From positions 1 through 19,119 of the forward strand of contig USGG01000036.1 of assembly GCA_900554215.1 (NCBI GenBank): DNA of 19,119 nt. The letters run 5' to 3'. Shown here in pieces: positions 12,801 through 19,119 of the stretch. The DNA is from an uncultured Megasphaera sp. Its GTDB lineage: Bacteria; Bacillota; Negativicutes; Veillonellales; Megasphaeraceae. The position numbers were made by a program, and so were the translations under genes. Within the stretch, counting starts at the first letter, position 1. Each line of letters opens with the position of its first letter. The notes beneath the pieces were generated by a model. The model was given only the letters and a program-made list of their open reading frames with translations. It searched no databases and was not told where the DNA came from.

Positions 12801-13711
12801 TCGTTTATCTTGCCGATAATCTCGCTGATATGGGAAATTCCCATCTTTTCGCAGTAGGCGTCCATACCTTCGGCAATTTCTTCTACGGCGCAGGGATTGA
12901 CGAAGTTATATGCCCCTACGGCGACGGCGCTGGCGCCGGCCAGCATAAACTCGACGGCGTCCTGCCACGACGCGATGCCGCCTAAGCCCAGAACGGGAAT
13001 CTTCACGGCGTTGGCAACCTGCCATACCATGCGCAGGGCCACGGGCTTTACGGCCGGACCGGATAAGCCGCCCGTAATATTTCCTAACAGAGGCTTCTGC
13101 GTATAGATGTCGATAGCCATACCTGTCAGCGTATTAATGAGCGATACGGCGTCGGCTCCGGCGTCTTCCACGGCTTTGGCCATGACGGTAATATCCGTAA
13201 CGTTCGGCGACAGCTTCATGATGACCGGCTTGCTCGTGTGATCCTTGACGCTGCGGGCTACCGACGCGGCGGCCTTCGGGTCGGTGCCGAAGACGATGCC
13301 CCCCTCTTTGACGTTCGGGCAGGAAATGTTGACTTCCAGGGCCGCAACGCCGTCTACGTCGAGCTTTGCAGCCAATTCGCCGTATTCTTCCGCCGTACCG
13401 GCCGAGATATTGACGATGAGCGGCGTATTGTGACGGCTTACTTCCGGCAGGATATCCCGCTTAAAAGCGTCTACGCCGGGATTTTCCAAGCCGATACAAT
13501 TCAGCATGCCCGCCGGCGTTTCGGCGACGCGCACGCCCGGATTGCCCGGCCGCGGCAAAGGCGTAATGCCCTTGGATATAATAGCGCCGATGTTGTCAAT
13601 GTCGAGGAAGTCGGCGTATTCCAGGCCGAAGCCGAAGGTTCCCGACGCCCCCATGACCGGCGTTTTCATAGAAATACCGGCAAAATTCACAGCTATGCGT
13701 TCCTTGTTCAT
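12797..13711 (-). CDS. pyrD: Dihydroorotate dehydrogenase class 1B, catalytic subunit
   Basis: 304 residues, cytoplasmic FMN enzyme oxidising dihydroorotate to orotate in pyrimidine synthesis. Seen: GASGTFGFG (21-29), SKGIT (46-50), NCIGLENPG (71-79), catalytic Cys131 in EVNISCPNVKEGG, which marks class 1 (class 2 has Ser), and GLGGIASWQDAVEFMLAGA near the C-terminus for FMN phosphate. With PyrK it forms the NAD-linked heterotetramer of class 1B. ATG overlaps the pyrK stop by one base (TGATG). No terminator follows before the pur promoter. Confidence 0.97.
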   Translation of the reverse strand: MNKERIAVNFAGISMKTPVMGASGTFGFGLEYADFLDIDNIGAIISKGITPLPRPGNPGVRVAETPAGMLNCIGLENPGVDAFKRDILPEVSRHNTPLIVNISAGTAEEYGELAAKLDVDGVAALEVNISCPNVKEGGIVFGTDPKAAASVARSVKDHTSKPVIMKLSPNVTDITVMAKAVEDAGADAVSLINTLTGMAIDIYTQKPLLGNITGGLSGPAVKPVALRMVWQVANAVKIPVLGLGGIASWQDAVEFMLAGASAVAVGAYNFVNPCAVEEIAEGMDAYCEKMGISHISEIIGKIND

Positions 13712-14472
13712 CAGAAGACCTCCTTCGCCAGGAATACAGGGCCGTCGGCGCAGACCTTATAGCGCTTGCCGCTCATCTTGCTTTCAAAGGTACAGCCGAG
13801 ACATACGCCGATGCCGCAGGCCATCCGTTTTTCCATGGAAACCTCGCAGGCAACGCCGGCCGCATCGGACGCTTCGGCAATGGTCTGCATCATGACCGTC
13901 GGGCCGCACACCGACACGCGGTCAATTGGATTTTCAGCAAAAATCGTCGGCAAGGCGTGGACGGCAAAGCCCTTGATGCCCAGCGAGCCGTCGTCGGTCG
14001 TCACGTAAATCTTTTCCGCATAGGGCTCAAAAAACTTCGTCCAGAACGTTTCTGCCGCCGTCTTTCCAGCTACGAGCACGACGGGCTTATCCAGCTTCTT
14101 GGCCAGGAAAATAAGCGGAGCCAGGCCGACGCCGCCGCCGACGAGGAGCGCTTTGCCCGGCGTCGTCGTGAACACGCCTTCACCCAGAGGGCCTTCAGCG
14201 CTGATGACTTCGCCTGCTTTCATAGCCGCCATCTCCTGCGTCCCCGTGCCTACGAGGCGGTAAATGATCGTAACGGCTCCCGTCTCCGTATCGGCGTCGA
14301 CGATGCCGAAGGGACGGCGCAGGAACGTCTGCCCTCCCTGCTTCTGCATATTGACGAACTGGCCGGGCTTTGCTTCGGCGGCAATCCTCGGCGCATGAAA
14401 TACCATTTTCCAAACGTCGGGAATAATCGCTTCATTTTGCAAAATTTCCGCGTTTTCCAAAAACTTTTTCAC
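13711..14472 (-). CDS. pyrK: Dihydroorotate dehydrogenase electron-transfer subunit
   Basis: 253 residues. It carries electrons from PyrD FMN via [2Fe-2S] and FAD to NAD+. FAD-binding segment RRPFGI (52-57); NAD-binding glycine loop VGGGVGLAPL (111-120); [2Fe-2S] ligands C219, C224, C227 and C241 at the C-terminus. Start chosen as GTG 14472, with GGAAGG 10 bases upstream; an in-frame ATG at 14496 has no ribosome site, and the frame is open still further without family likeness. First gene of pyrK-pyrD, with an untranslated leader of only about 28 bases, too short for a PyrR attenuator. Confidence 0.95.
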   Translation of the reverse strand: MKKFLENAEILQNEAIIPDVWKMVFHAPRIAAEAKPGQFVNMQKQGGQTFLRRPFGIVDADTETGAVTIIYRLVGTGTQEMAAMKAGEVISAEGPLGEGVFTTTPGKALLVGGGVGLAPLIFLAKKLDKPVVLVAGKTAAETFWTKFFEPYAEKIYVTTDDGSLGIKGFAVHALPTIFAENPIDRVSVCGPTVMMQTIAEASDAAGVACEVSMEKRMACGIGVCLGCTFESKMSGKRYKVCADGPVFLAKEVF

Positions 14473-14506
14473 TTGTCCCCATCCTTCCACTATCATAGTT
14501 ATTAGT

Positions 14507-14515
14507 ATTGTATCA
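14507..14515 (-). promoter_or_regulatory. Extended -10 promoter of pyrK-pyrD
   Basis: Minus strand TG-A-TACAAT (14515-14507). The -35 region 17 bases upstream is poor (TTTATC), consistent with an extended -10 promoter. Expected start about 14500. Confidence 0.55.
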
Positions 14516-14579
14516 TAGAACGGCATCCAGATAAATACACGAAACGCCGCCTCTTCCGCCTCCTGCGGCAATATATACG

Positions 14580-14607
14580 AAAACCCGGCCGCAGGGACGC
14601 AGCCGGG
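14580..14607 (-). terminator. Terminator after the histidine kinase
   Basis: On minus, CCCGGC (14607-14602) pairs with GCCGGG (14589-14584), extended by TGCG/TGCG pairing with wobbles, followed by TTTTCG. It lies 15 bases past the kinase stop and closes the fol/two-component run. Confidence 0.75.
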
Positions 14608-14621
14608 CTCATTGCAGTTTT

Positions 14622-16166
14622 CTATCCTTTTTGAATGGTAAACCAGAAGGTTACGCCGTCCTCTTCGTTGCGCACGCCGTACTGCTGTCCGTGAAGCTTA
14701 ACCAGGGCGGCGACGATGCCCAGTCCCAGGCCGTGACCGCCGAAGGTCCGCCGGACGCTGCGGCTTCGCGCCGTGTCGACCTTGTAAAAGGGCTCCCAAA
14801 TGCGGGGCTGATACTCTTCGGGAATTTGAATCCCTTGGTTATATATGCTTACGACGTAGTTCGTTTCCTGCTCTTTACAGCCGACGGCAATCCTGCCTCC
14901 GTCCGGCGTATAATCGATGGCGTTGCTCAGGAAATTGCTGAGAACGATGTCGATTTGCTCCGGATCGCCGTACACCGTCATTTCGTCGGGCACGCTCCAT
15001 TCCATGCAGATGCCCTTCTTGTGAATGGCGTTGGCGAAGCGTTCCTTCGCCTCGTCCGTCAGGGCGGCGAAATCAAAGGCCGTCTTTTCTAATTTAAAAG
15101 ACCCTGTTTCCAGCCGCGACAGGTTCAGAAGGCTCTTGACGAGATTGTCCATCTTAACCGTCTCGCTTTGGATGACATGGCAGTACTTCTGCCGCGTCGC
15201 CTCGTCAATGTGCAGGCTGTCCAATCCTTCGGCGTAGCCCTGAATAATCGCCAGAGGCGTCTTCAATTCGTGAGACACGGCGAAGATAAAGGACTGGCGC
15301 ATGTGTTCGACTTCTTTGGCCTTGTCGAGCTGCTTCTGCAGCTCTTCGTTCGACTGCTTCAGCGCCGTCAGGGCTTCGTTCAGCTGATCCGACAGGATAT
15401 TGAGACTCGTGCCCAGCTCGCCGATTTCATCAGTCCGCTTCCCCTGCCATTTCTTGGTAAAATCCAGATGTGTCATAGCCGCCGACAAGCTCTTGAGCTC
15501 CAATAGGGGCCGGGTCATCTTGTTCGTCAGAAGAACGGTGCCGACGGCGGCGATGATGAGCCAGATAATGCCGCAGGTAACGATGAACTTCTGAACGAGG
15601 TAAATACTTTCCTGCATAGGCGCAATCGGACAAATCATGAGCAGATATACGTTGTCATCTATGCGGGTCACCAGGTTAAAATAACGGAAATTGTTATCCA
15701 GCTCATAATAACGCACCTGACCAAGCTCCGTTTCAGCAGGATCCTTTCCTTGCAGCAGGCTCATCAATTCCTGTATGTGCTGAGGCATTCGGGCATTAGC
15801 ATCATGTTCCTGTGCTTCCGTTTCCTTGCCGACGACAACGACGACGTCGTTGTTATCCATTTTCGGCGGGCTGACCCAGACACGACGGCTCGGCCGCGAC
15901 GAGTAGACCAGCTGCTGGTTATCGACAATAAGCACGTCAATGCCCACATTTTGGCTCACCATGTCAATCTCTTCTTCGCCGCTGCGGCCCTTTTCCTGAT
16001 AAATACGACTGATCTGGCGGCTTGCCTCGGCCATGGAATCCTGCTTAGCATCAAAAAAGTAACGGTTAAACCCAAACCCAATGGCTCCAATGAGAGTCAG
16101 AATGAAAAAGAGGGTAAAGCCGAGAACATACATGCCCGACTGTACCCGCAGGGACAGGCGCGTCAT
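14622..16166 (-). CDS. Membrane sensor histidine kinase
   Basis: 514 residues. First membrane helix about 11-33, an extracytoplasmic sensor region about 34-188 with no cysteine pair or motif I recognise, second helix about 193-213, HAMP linker about 215-265, a coiled coil 262-290, then HisKA with phosphoacceptor His299 in VSHELKTPLAII, N box NFLSNAIDYTPDGG (411-424), and G2 box FGGHGLGLGIV (475-485). The G1 box reads NQGIQIP with Asn in place of the more usual Asp, as in some Firmicute kinases. The kinase should be active and phosphorylate the response regulator encoded just upstream, whose stop overlaps its start by four bases (ATGA). The signal sensed cannot be told. Confidence 0.94.
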   Translation of the reverse strand: MTRLSLRVQSGMYVLGFTLFFILTLIGAIGFGFNRYFFDAKQDSMAEASRQISRIYQEKGRSGEEEIDMVSQNVGIDVLIVDNQQLVYSSRPSRRVWVSPPKMDNNDVVVVVGKETEAQEHDANARMPQHIQELMSLLQGKDPAETELGQVRYYELDNNFRYFNLVTRIDDNVYLLMICPIAPMQESIYLVQKFIVTCGIIWLIIAAVGTVLLTNKMTRPLLELKSLSAAMTHLDFTKKWQGKRTDEIGELGTSLNILSDQLNEALTALKQSNEELQKQLDKAKEVEHMRQSFIFAVSHELKTPLAIIQGYAEGLDSLHIDEATRQKYCHVIQSETVKMDNLVKSLLNLSRLETGSFKLEKTAFDFAALTDEAKERFANAIHKKGICMEWSVPDEMTVYGDPEQIDIVLSNFLSNAIDYTPDGGRIAVGCKEQETNYVVSIYNQGIQIPEEYQPRIWEPFYKVDTARSRSVRRTFGGHGLGLGIVAALVKLHGQQYGVRNEEDGVTFWFTIQKG

Positions 16167-16828
16167 TTGGCATCGTAGCGGTATCCGTAGCCGCGGACGG
16201 TTTGAATGTATTTTCCCTTATCGCCCAGCTTGATGCGCAGGCGGTTGATATGCGTGTCGACAGTGCGCAAATCGCCGTAATAATCGTAGTTCCACACCTT
16301 ATTGAGAATCTGACGGCGGCTCAATGCCTTGCCGGCGTTGCTGACCAGATAGGTCAGCAGCTTGTATTCCGTCGGGCTCAAATCGATGTTCTTGCCGTCT
16401 AGGACGACCTGACGCGCCTCTTGGTCGATAGACACGCCGTCCTCAATCTTCTGCACTTCCTGCTCCTTCTGGACGCGGCGCAAGAGAGCCTTAATCTTTG
16501 CCACCAAGATTTTCGGGCTGAAGGGCTTGGTAATATATTCGTCGACGCCCAAATCGTAAGCGAAGAGCTGGTCGATTTCCTCGCCCTTGGCCGTAAGCAT
16601 CATAATAGGCACGGCCGATTCGCGGCGGATTTCGCGGCATACAGTCCAGCCGTCGTAGCCCGGCATCATGACGTCGAGAAGGACCAAGTCGGGATGTTCC
16701 TTCTTATACAGCTCCAGCGCTTCCTTGCCGTCGGCCGCTTCGATGAGCTCATAGCCTTCGGGCTGGAGAAAATCTACGACGAGCTGGCGCATGAGCTGCT
16801 CGTCGTCGGCAATCAATATTTTTTCCAC
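16163..16828 (-). CDS. OmpR/PhoB-family response regulator
   Basis: 221 residues. Receiver domain 1-115: acidic pair D8-D9, phosphorylation site D52 in LVLLDVMMPGYDG, conserved T (MLTAKG) and K (ITKPFSP). C-terminal winged-helix DNA-binding domain about 128-218 with LSPTEYKLLTYLVSNAG, VWNYDYYGDLRTVDTHINRL and VRGYGYRY. Start is GTG 16828 with GGGGGAG upstream; this starts 15 bases after folK stops, so it is probably in the folate transcript. Targets unknown. Confidence 0.95.
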   Translation of the reverse strand: MEKILIADDEQLMRQLVVDFLQPEGYELIEAADGKEALELYKKEHPDLVLLDVMMPGYDGWTVCREIRRESAVPIMMLTAKGEEIDQLFAYDLGVDEYITKPFSPKILVAKIKALLRRVQKEQEVQKIEDGVSIDQEARQVVLDGKNIDLSPTEYKLLTYLVSNAGKALSRRQILNKVWNYDYYGDLRTVDTHINRLRIKLGDKGKYIQTVRGYGYRYDAK

Positions 16829-16843
16829 TACGCTCTCCCCCTT

Positions 16844-17323
16844 TTACACGTATGGCTTGACCTGCCCGGCATCAGGCAGGTCGTCTATCCACTGGTCAAT
16901 AGTTTTTCCTTCCAGGATCAAATCCGGAGCAATATCCCGCAGCGGCACGAGGACAAAGGCCCGTTCCAGCATATAGGGATGCGGCAGCTTCAGCGTCTCC
17001 GTACAGCTTCTCTCATCCGGGCTGTACACGAGATCCATGTCGATGACCCGGGCTCCCCATTTTTCATGGCGCACCCGGCCCAGCTCTTTCTCAATGGATA
17101 AGCAAATATCCAGCAGTTCTTGTCCGCTCATGTCCGCGTCGACGGCCGCCGCGCCGTTAAGAAAGGCTGGCTGGTCCGTCTTGCCCCACGGCGGTGTTTC
17201 ATACCACGGCGACACCGCTGCGACAGCAACGCCCTCCGTCCGGCGCAGACAGTCGATGGCCTTGCGCAGACTCTGCGCCCTGTCGCCCAGATTTGCGCCG
17301 ACGCTGATATAAAATCTAGCCAT
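16844..17323 (-). CDS. folK: 6-hydroxymethyl-dihydropterin pyrophosphokinase (HPPK)
   Basis: 159 residues, transfers pyrophosphate from ATP to 6-hydroxymethyl-7,8-dihydropterin in folate synthesis. Seen: SVGANLGDR (7-15), YETPPWG (41-47), QPAFLN (51-56), metal-binding D95 and D97 in RVIDMDLVY, and LPHPYMLERAFVLVPL. Normal length. Start overlaps the folB end by 8 bases. folP, which uses its product, is not in the window. Confidence 0.96.
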   Translation of the reverse strand: MARFYISVGANLGDRAQSLRKAIDCLRRTEGVAVAAVSPWYETPPWGKTDQPAFLNGAAAVDADMSGQELLDICLSIEKELGRVRHEKWGARVIDMDLVYSPDERSCTETLKLPHPYMLERAFVLVPLRDIAPDLILEGKTIDQWIDDLPDAGQVKPYV

Positions 17324-17678
17324 GGCGTCTCCTTTCCACCGTCACCGCCACGTCGTCAAAGGGGCCGCCAATCGGAGCCTGCGGCTTGTGCACGGCAATG
17401 CGCACAGCATCGACAGGAAAACCGGCCAGCACCTCGTCGGCAATGACCGCAGCCAGCCGTTCGATGAGCCGGTACGTCCGGTCTTCTACGATAGACTGTA
17501 CGAGCTGATACACCTTGCTGTAATCAATCGTATCGTTCAACTCATCACTGGTCCCGGCCTTTGACAAATCGGCGTACAGCACGGCGTCGACGTGAAAGGG
17601 CTGTCCCGTCCGCTGTTCTTCCGGCAGACAGCCGTGATAGCCGTAAAAATGCATTCCCTTTATAGTTATCGTGTCCAT
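17316..17678 (-). CDS. folB: Dihydroneopterin aldolase
   Basis: 120 residues, cleaves dihydroneopterin to 6-hydroxymethyl-dihydropterin and glycolaldehyde. Seen: GMHFYGYHGCLPEEQRTGQ (8-26) with Glu21, Tyr53 in TIDYSKVY, ERLAAVIADEVL, and HKPQAPI (97-103) with Lys98, the catalytic set of the family. Normal length. ATG 17678 chosen; the frame is open upstream only over folE. Its start lies 13 bases inside the end of folE. Confidence 0.96.
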   Translation of the reverse strand: MDTITIKGMHFYGYHGCLPEEQRTGQPFHVDAVLYADLSKAGTSDELNDTIDYSKVYQLVQSIVEDRTYRLIERLAAVIADEVLAGFPVDAVRIAVHKPQAPIGGPFDDVAVTVERRRHG

Positions 17679-18298
17679 GGTTCTTCCTCTTTCATCCGTA
17701 TAGTACCGCCTCCGGCATCGCCCATGAGCAGCTTCCAGGCCTGGTCGTATTCCTTCGTGCCGGCCTGAAGGCAGCCGCTGGTCGCCGCCGTGACGATGTC
17801 GGCGTCGGCAGCCATACCCTCGCGCATCGTCAGGCACAGATGGGTTGCCTTGACGACGACAAGCACTCCTTTCGGCTGGAGTCCCCGGCACAGCGATTGG
17901 CATAAGTCCTCAGTCAGCCGTTCCTGCAGCTGCGGGCGGCGGGCCAGGACGCCGACGGCCCTAGCAAAATGTCCGAAGCCGGCAATGCGCCCGTCTTGGG
18001 GATAATACGCAATATGGGCGGTCCCGAAGAACGGCAGGAGATGGTGCTCGCACATAGACTGGAAGCGGATGTTGCGGACGGCTACCAAGCCGTTCGTCTG
18101 CGATATAATCGGAGCGGCCCACTCGTCGTCAGGATTTTCCCGCAGGCCGGAAAAAAACTGGCTGAAGGCCTCGGCAACGCGGTACGGCGTCTTTTCCATG
18201 CCCAAGGCCGTCAAATCCAGTCCCAAGGCTTCCAAAAATTGTTTCATAGCCTGCACGGCTTCAGGATTGACCGGATAGGATGATATCGTTGTCGTCAT
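17666..18298 (-). CDS. folE: GTP cyclohydrolase I
   Basis: 210 residues, converts GTP to dihydroneopterin triphosphate, first step of folate synthesis; a homodecamer in known cases. Zinc ligands C83 and H86 in SMCEHHLLPF, and C155 in THLCLTMRE; His153 is the expected catalytic His. RRPQLQERLTEDL (120-132) is the family helix. The usual MRG after the zinc Cys is MRE here, a mild departure. ATG 18298 chosen for its strong AAGGAGG; an upstream ATG at 18322 lacks a ribosome site. Starts 27 bases after the DUF3592-like gene. Confidence 0.95.
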   Translation of the reverse strand: MTTTISSYPVNPEAVQAMKQFLEALGLDLTALGMEKTPYRVAEAFSQFFSGLRENPDDEWAAPIISQTNGLVAVRNIRFQSMCEHHLLPFFGTAHIAYYPQDGRIAGFGHFARAVGVLARRPQLQERLTEDLCQSLCRGLQPKGVLVVVKATHLCLTMREGMAADADIVTAATSGCLQAGTKEYDQAWKLLMGDAGGGTIRMKEEEPWTR

Positions 18299-18325
18299 AA
18301 TCTCCTCCTTTTCCGTCCTCATATA

Positions 18326-18724
18326 TTACAAAAGATAGTAGTAAGCGAAAATAAAAATCAGCCCCCCGACAATCACGAAAAACGGGCTGGCATACTGCTG
18401 CCGCAGGCTCTGCTTGTGATACAAATAAATTTCTTCCGGATTATCCGGGTTGTAACGCAAATCCACTTCGTCGCCGGCGACGATATCCCATTCGGGCGAG
18501 CCGAAGCCATAGCGGGCCCGATAGGTCTGTTCGCCGTCACTGAACTCGACGACAGGAAAATACCGGTCGCCGCTCTTCGATTTCTGCTGCTCAAAGCCTA
18601 GCAGCGTCCCCGTAGCAGCAGCCTTGCAGCGGCCGACGAGGCGTCGGAGCTTCCAGCCGTGATAGGTACCGACGATGATAAACACGATGCCGATGAAAGC
18701 CGGCAGGTAATAAAATATGCTCAT
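18326..18724 (-). CDS. DUF3592-like membrane protein
   Basis: 132 residues with an N-terminal membrane helix (about 4-24), a central soluble domain and a C-terminal helix (about 112-131). The central part with RYFPVVEFSDGEQTYRARYGFG and then GDEVDLRYNPDNPEEIYLY is the pattern of DUF3592 proteins, where a small beta domain lies between membrane helices. Function unknown. ATG 18724 has AGGAGG 9 bases upstream. Sits between a membrane protein gene and folE on the same strand. Confidence 0.8.
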   Translation of the reverse strand: MSIFYYLPAFIGIVFIIVGTYHGWKLRRLVGRCKAAATGTLLGFEQQKSKSGDRYFPVVEFSDGEQTYRARYGFGSPEWDIVAGDEVDLRYNPDNPEEIYLYHKQSLRQQYASPFFVIVGGLIFIFAYYYLL

Positions 18725-18752
18725 GAATGCGTTCCTCCTAAAACGACAGGTA

Positions 18753-19119
18753 TCAGTGCGGTCCTTCCAGACGGGGCAAGCGCTTGACAATGACATAGGC
18801 TAACACGCCGCCGGCCGCAGCCGTCACGATTTGAGGCCAGCTCATGACCAGCAATATCATGTGCCGTACGGCGGCAGGAAATTCCACATAGCTGAACAAG
18901 ACATAAAAAGCGCCGTACACCACGGCAGCCTTGCACAATGCCGCGCCGGCCAGTCCGGCCGCGCGAAACCGCCGCAACGCGCCGACGGCGAGGACAAAGG
19001 CACAGTTTCCAGCCGCAACGGGAAATATGAAAGGCAAAAAGGGCAGCATCCCTTCCAGCCAGGCAAAGACAGGCGTCACGCAGGCCACGACCAGACCGGC
19101 TTTCCGTCCAACGCTCCAT
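18753..19119 (-). CDS. Multi-helix membrane protein, N-terminus outside the window
   Basis: The frame is open from the right window edge to TGA at 18753, giving at least 121 residues; the start is beyond the edge (GTG 19088 is an internal alternative). Visible part: GRKAGLVVACV, then hydrophobic stretches including GMLPFLPFIFPVAAGNCAFVL, GLAGAALCKAAVVYGAFYVL and IVTAAAGGVLAYVIVKRL, so about four membrane helices. This looks like small substrate-binding (S) components of ECF transporters or related membrane proteins, but the match is by impression only. It ends 28 bases before the DUF3592-like gene. Confidence 0.6.
   Translation of the reverse strand, partial: WSVGRKAGLVVACVTPVFAWLEGMLPFLPFIFPVAAGNCAFVLAVGALRRFRAAGLAGAALCKAAVVYGAFYVLFSYVEFPAAVRHMILLVMSWPQIVTAAAGGVLAYVIVKRLPRLEGPH

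Noticed and set aside
14473..14506. PyrR-type attenuator before pyrK
   Set aside because: The leader from the likely start site is only about 28 bases and holds no stem.

Overview
The window reads as two different bacterial genomes joined inside one gene. Bases 1 to about 6,400 are GC-rich (roughly 60% or more by eye). They use GAG for glutamate and CTG/CTC for leucine, carry hairpin-forming intergenic repeats of a kind I associate with gut Oscillospiraceae, and encode a surface deacetylase with SLH domains. Bases from about 6,430 to the end are less GC-rich. They use far more GAA, GTA, TTA and TTG, and carry compact pur, pyr and fol operons that suggest a Negativicute (Megasphaera/Dialister/Veillonella type). 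Both assignments are inference from codon style and gene content. The switch lies at 6379-6453, within the reading frame of a class II fumarase and across its conserved GRTHLQDA stretch. An assembly chimera is the simplest explanation; homologous recombination is the alternative.

Left part. 1-410 is non-coding: repeat elements and a terminator. On the minus strand is an operon serS - mscL - small lipoprotein (2681 down to 417). On the plus strand, diverging from serS, are a MazF-family toxin without a visible antitoxin, an unrecognised protein, and a secreted polysaccharide deacetylase with chitobiase-like and SLH domains. A bidirectional terminator separates the deacetylase from the fumarase, which converges on it.

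Right part, all minus strand. From right to left in order of transcription: a membrane protein cut by the window edge, a DUF3592-like protein, folE, folB, folK, a response regulator and its histidine kinase (one tightly packed run ending in a terminator); then pyrK-pyrD (electron-transfer subunit and NAD-dependent dihydroorotate dehydrogenase) from their own extended -10 promoter; then a near-consensus promoter overlapping the pyrD stop, a 21-codon leader ORF and a strong hairpin, followed by purE-purF-purM-purN-purH(cyclohydrolase only)-purD and a terminator; then fumC from a probable separate promoter.

The right part is thus a nucleotide/folate block. PurF, PurM, PurN, PurD, PurE and the IMP cyclohydrolase cover six parts of de novo purine synthesis. 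PurN and the missing AICAR transformylase step use formyl-tetrahydrofolate, which the folE/folB/folK pathway ultimately supplies. The most interesting points are the fumarase junction, the purE leader (promoter, mini-ORF, hairpin, TTG start) and the free-standing IMP cyclohydrolase.
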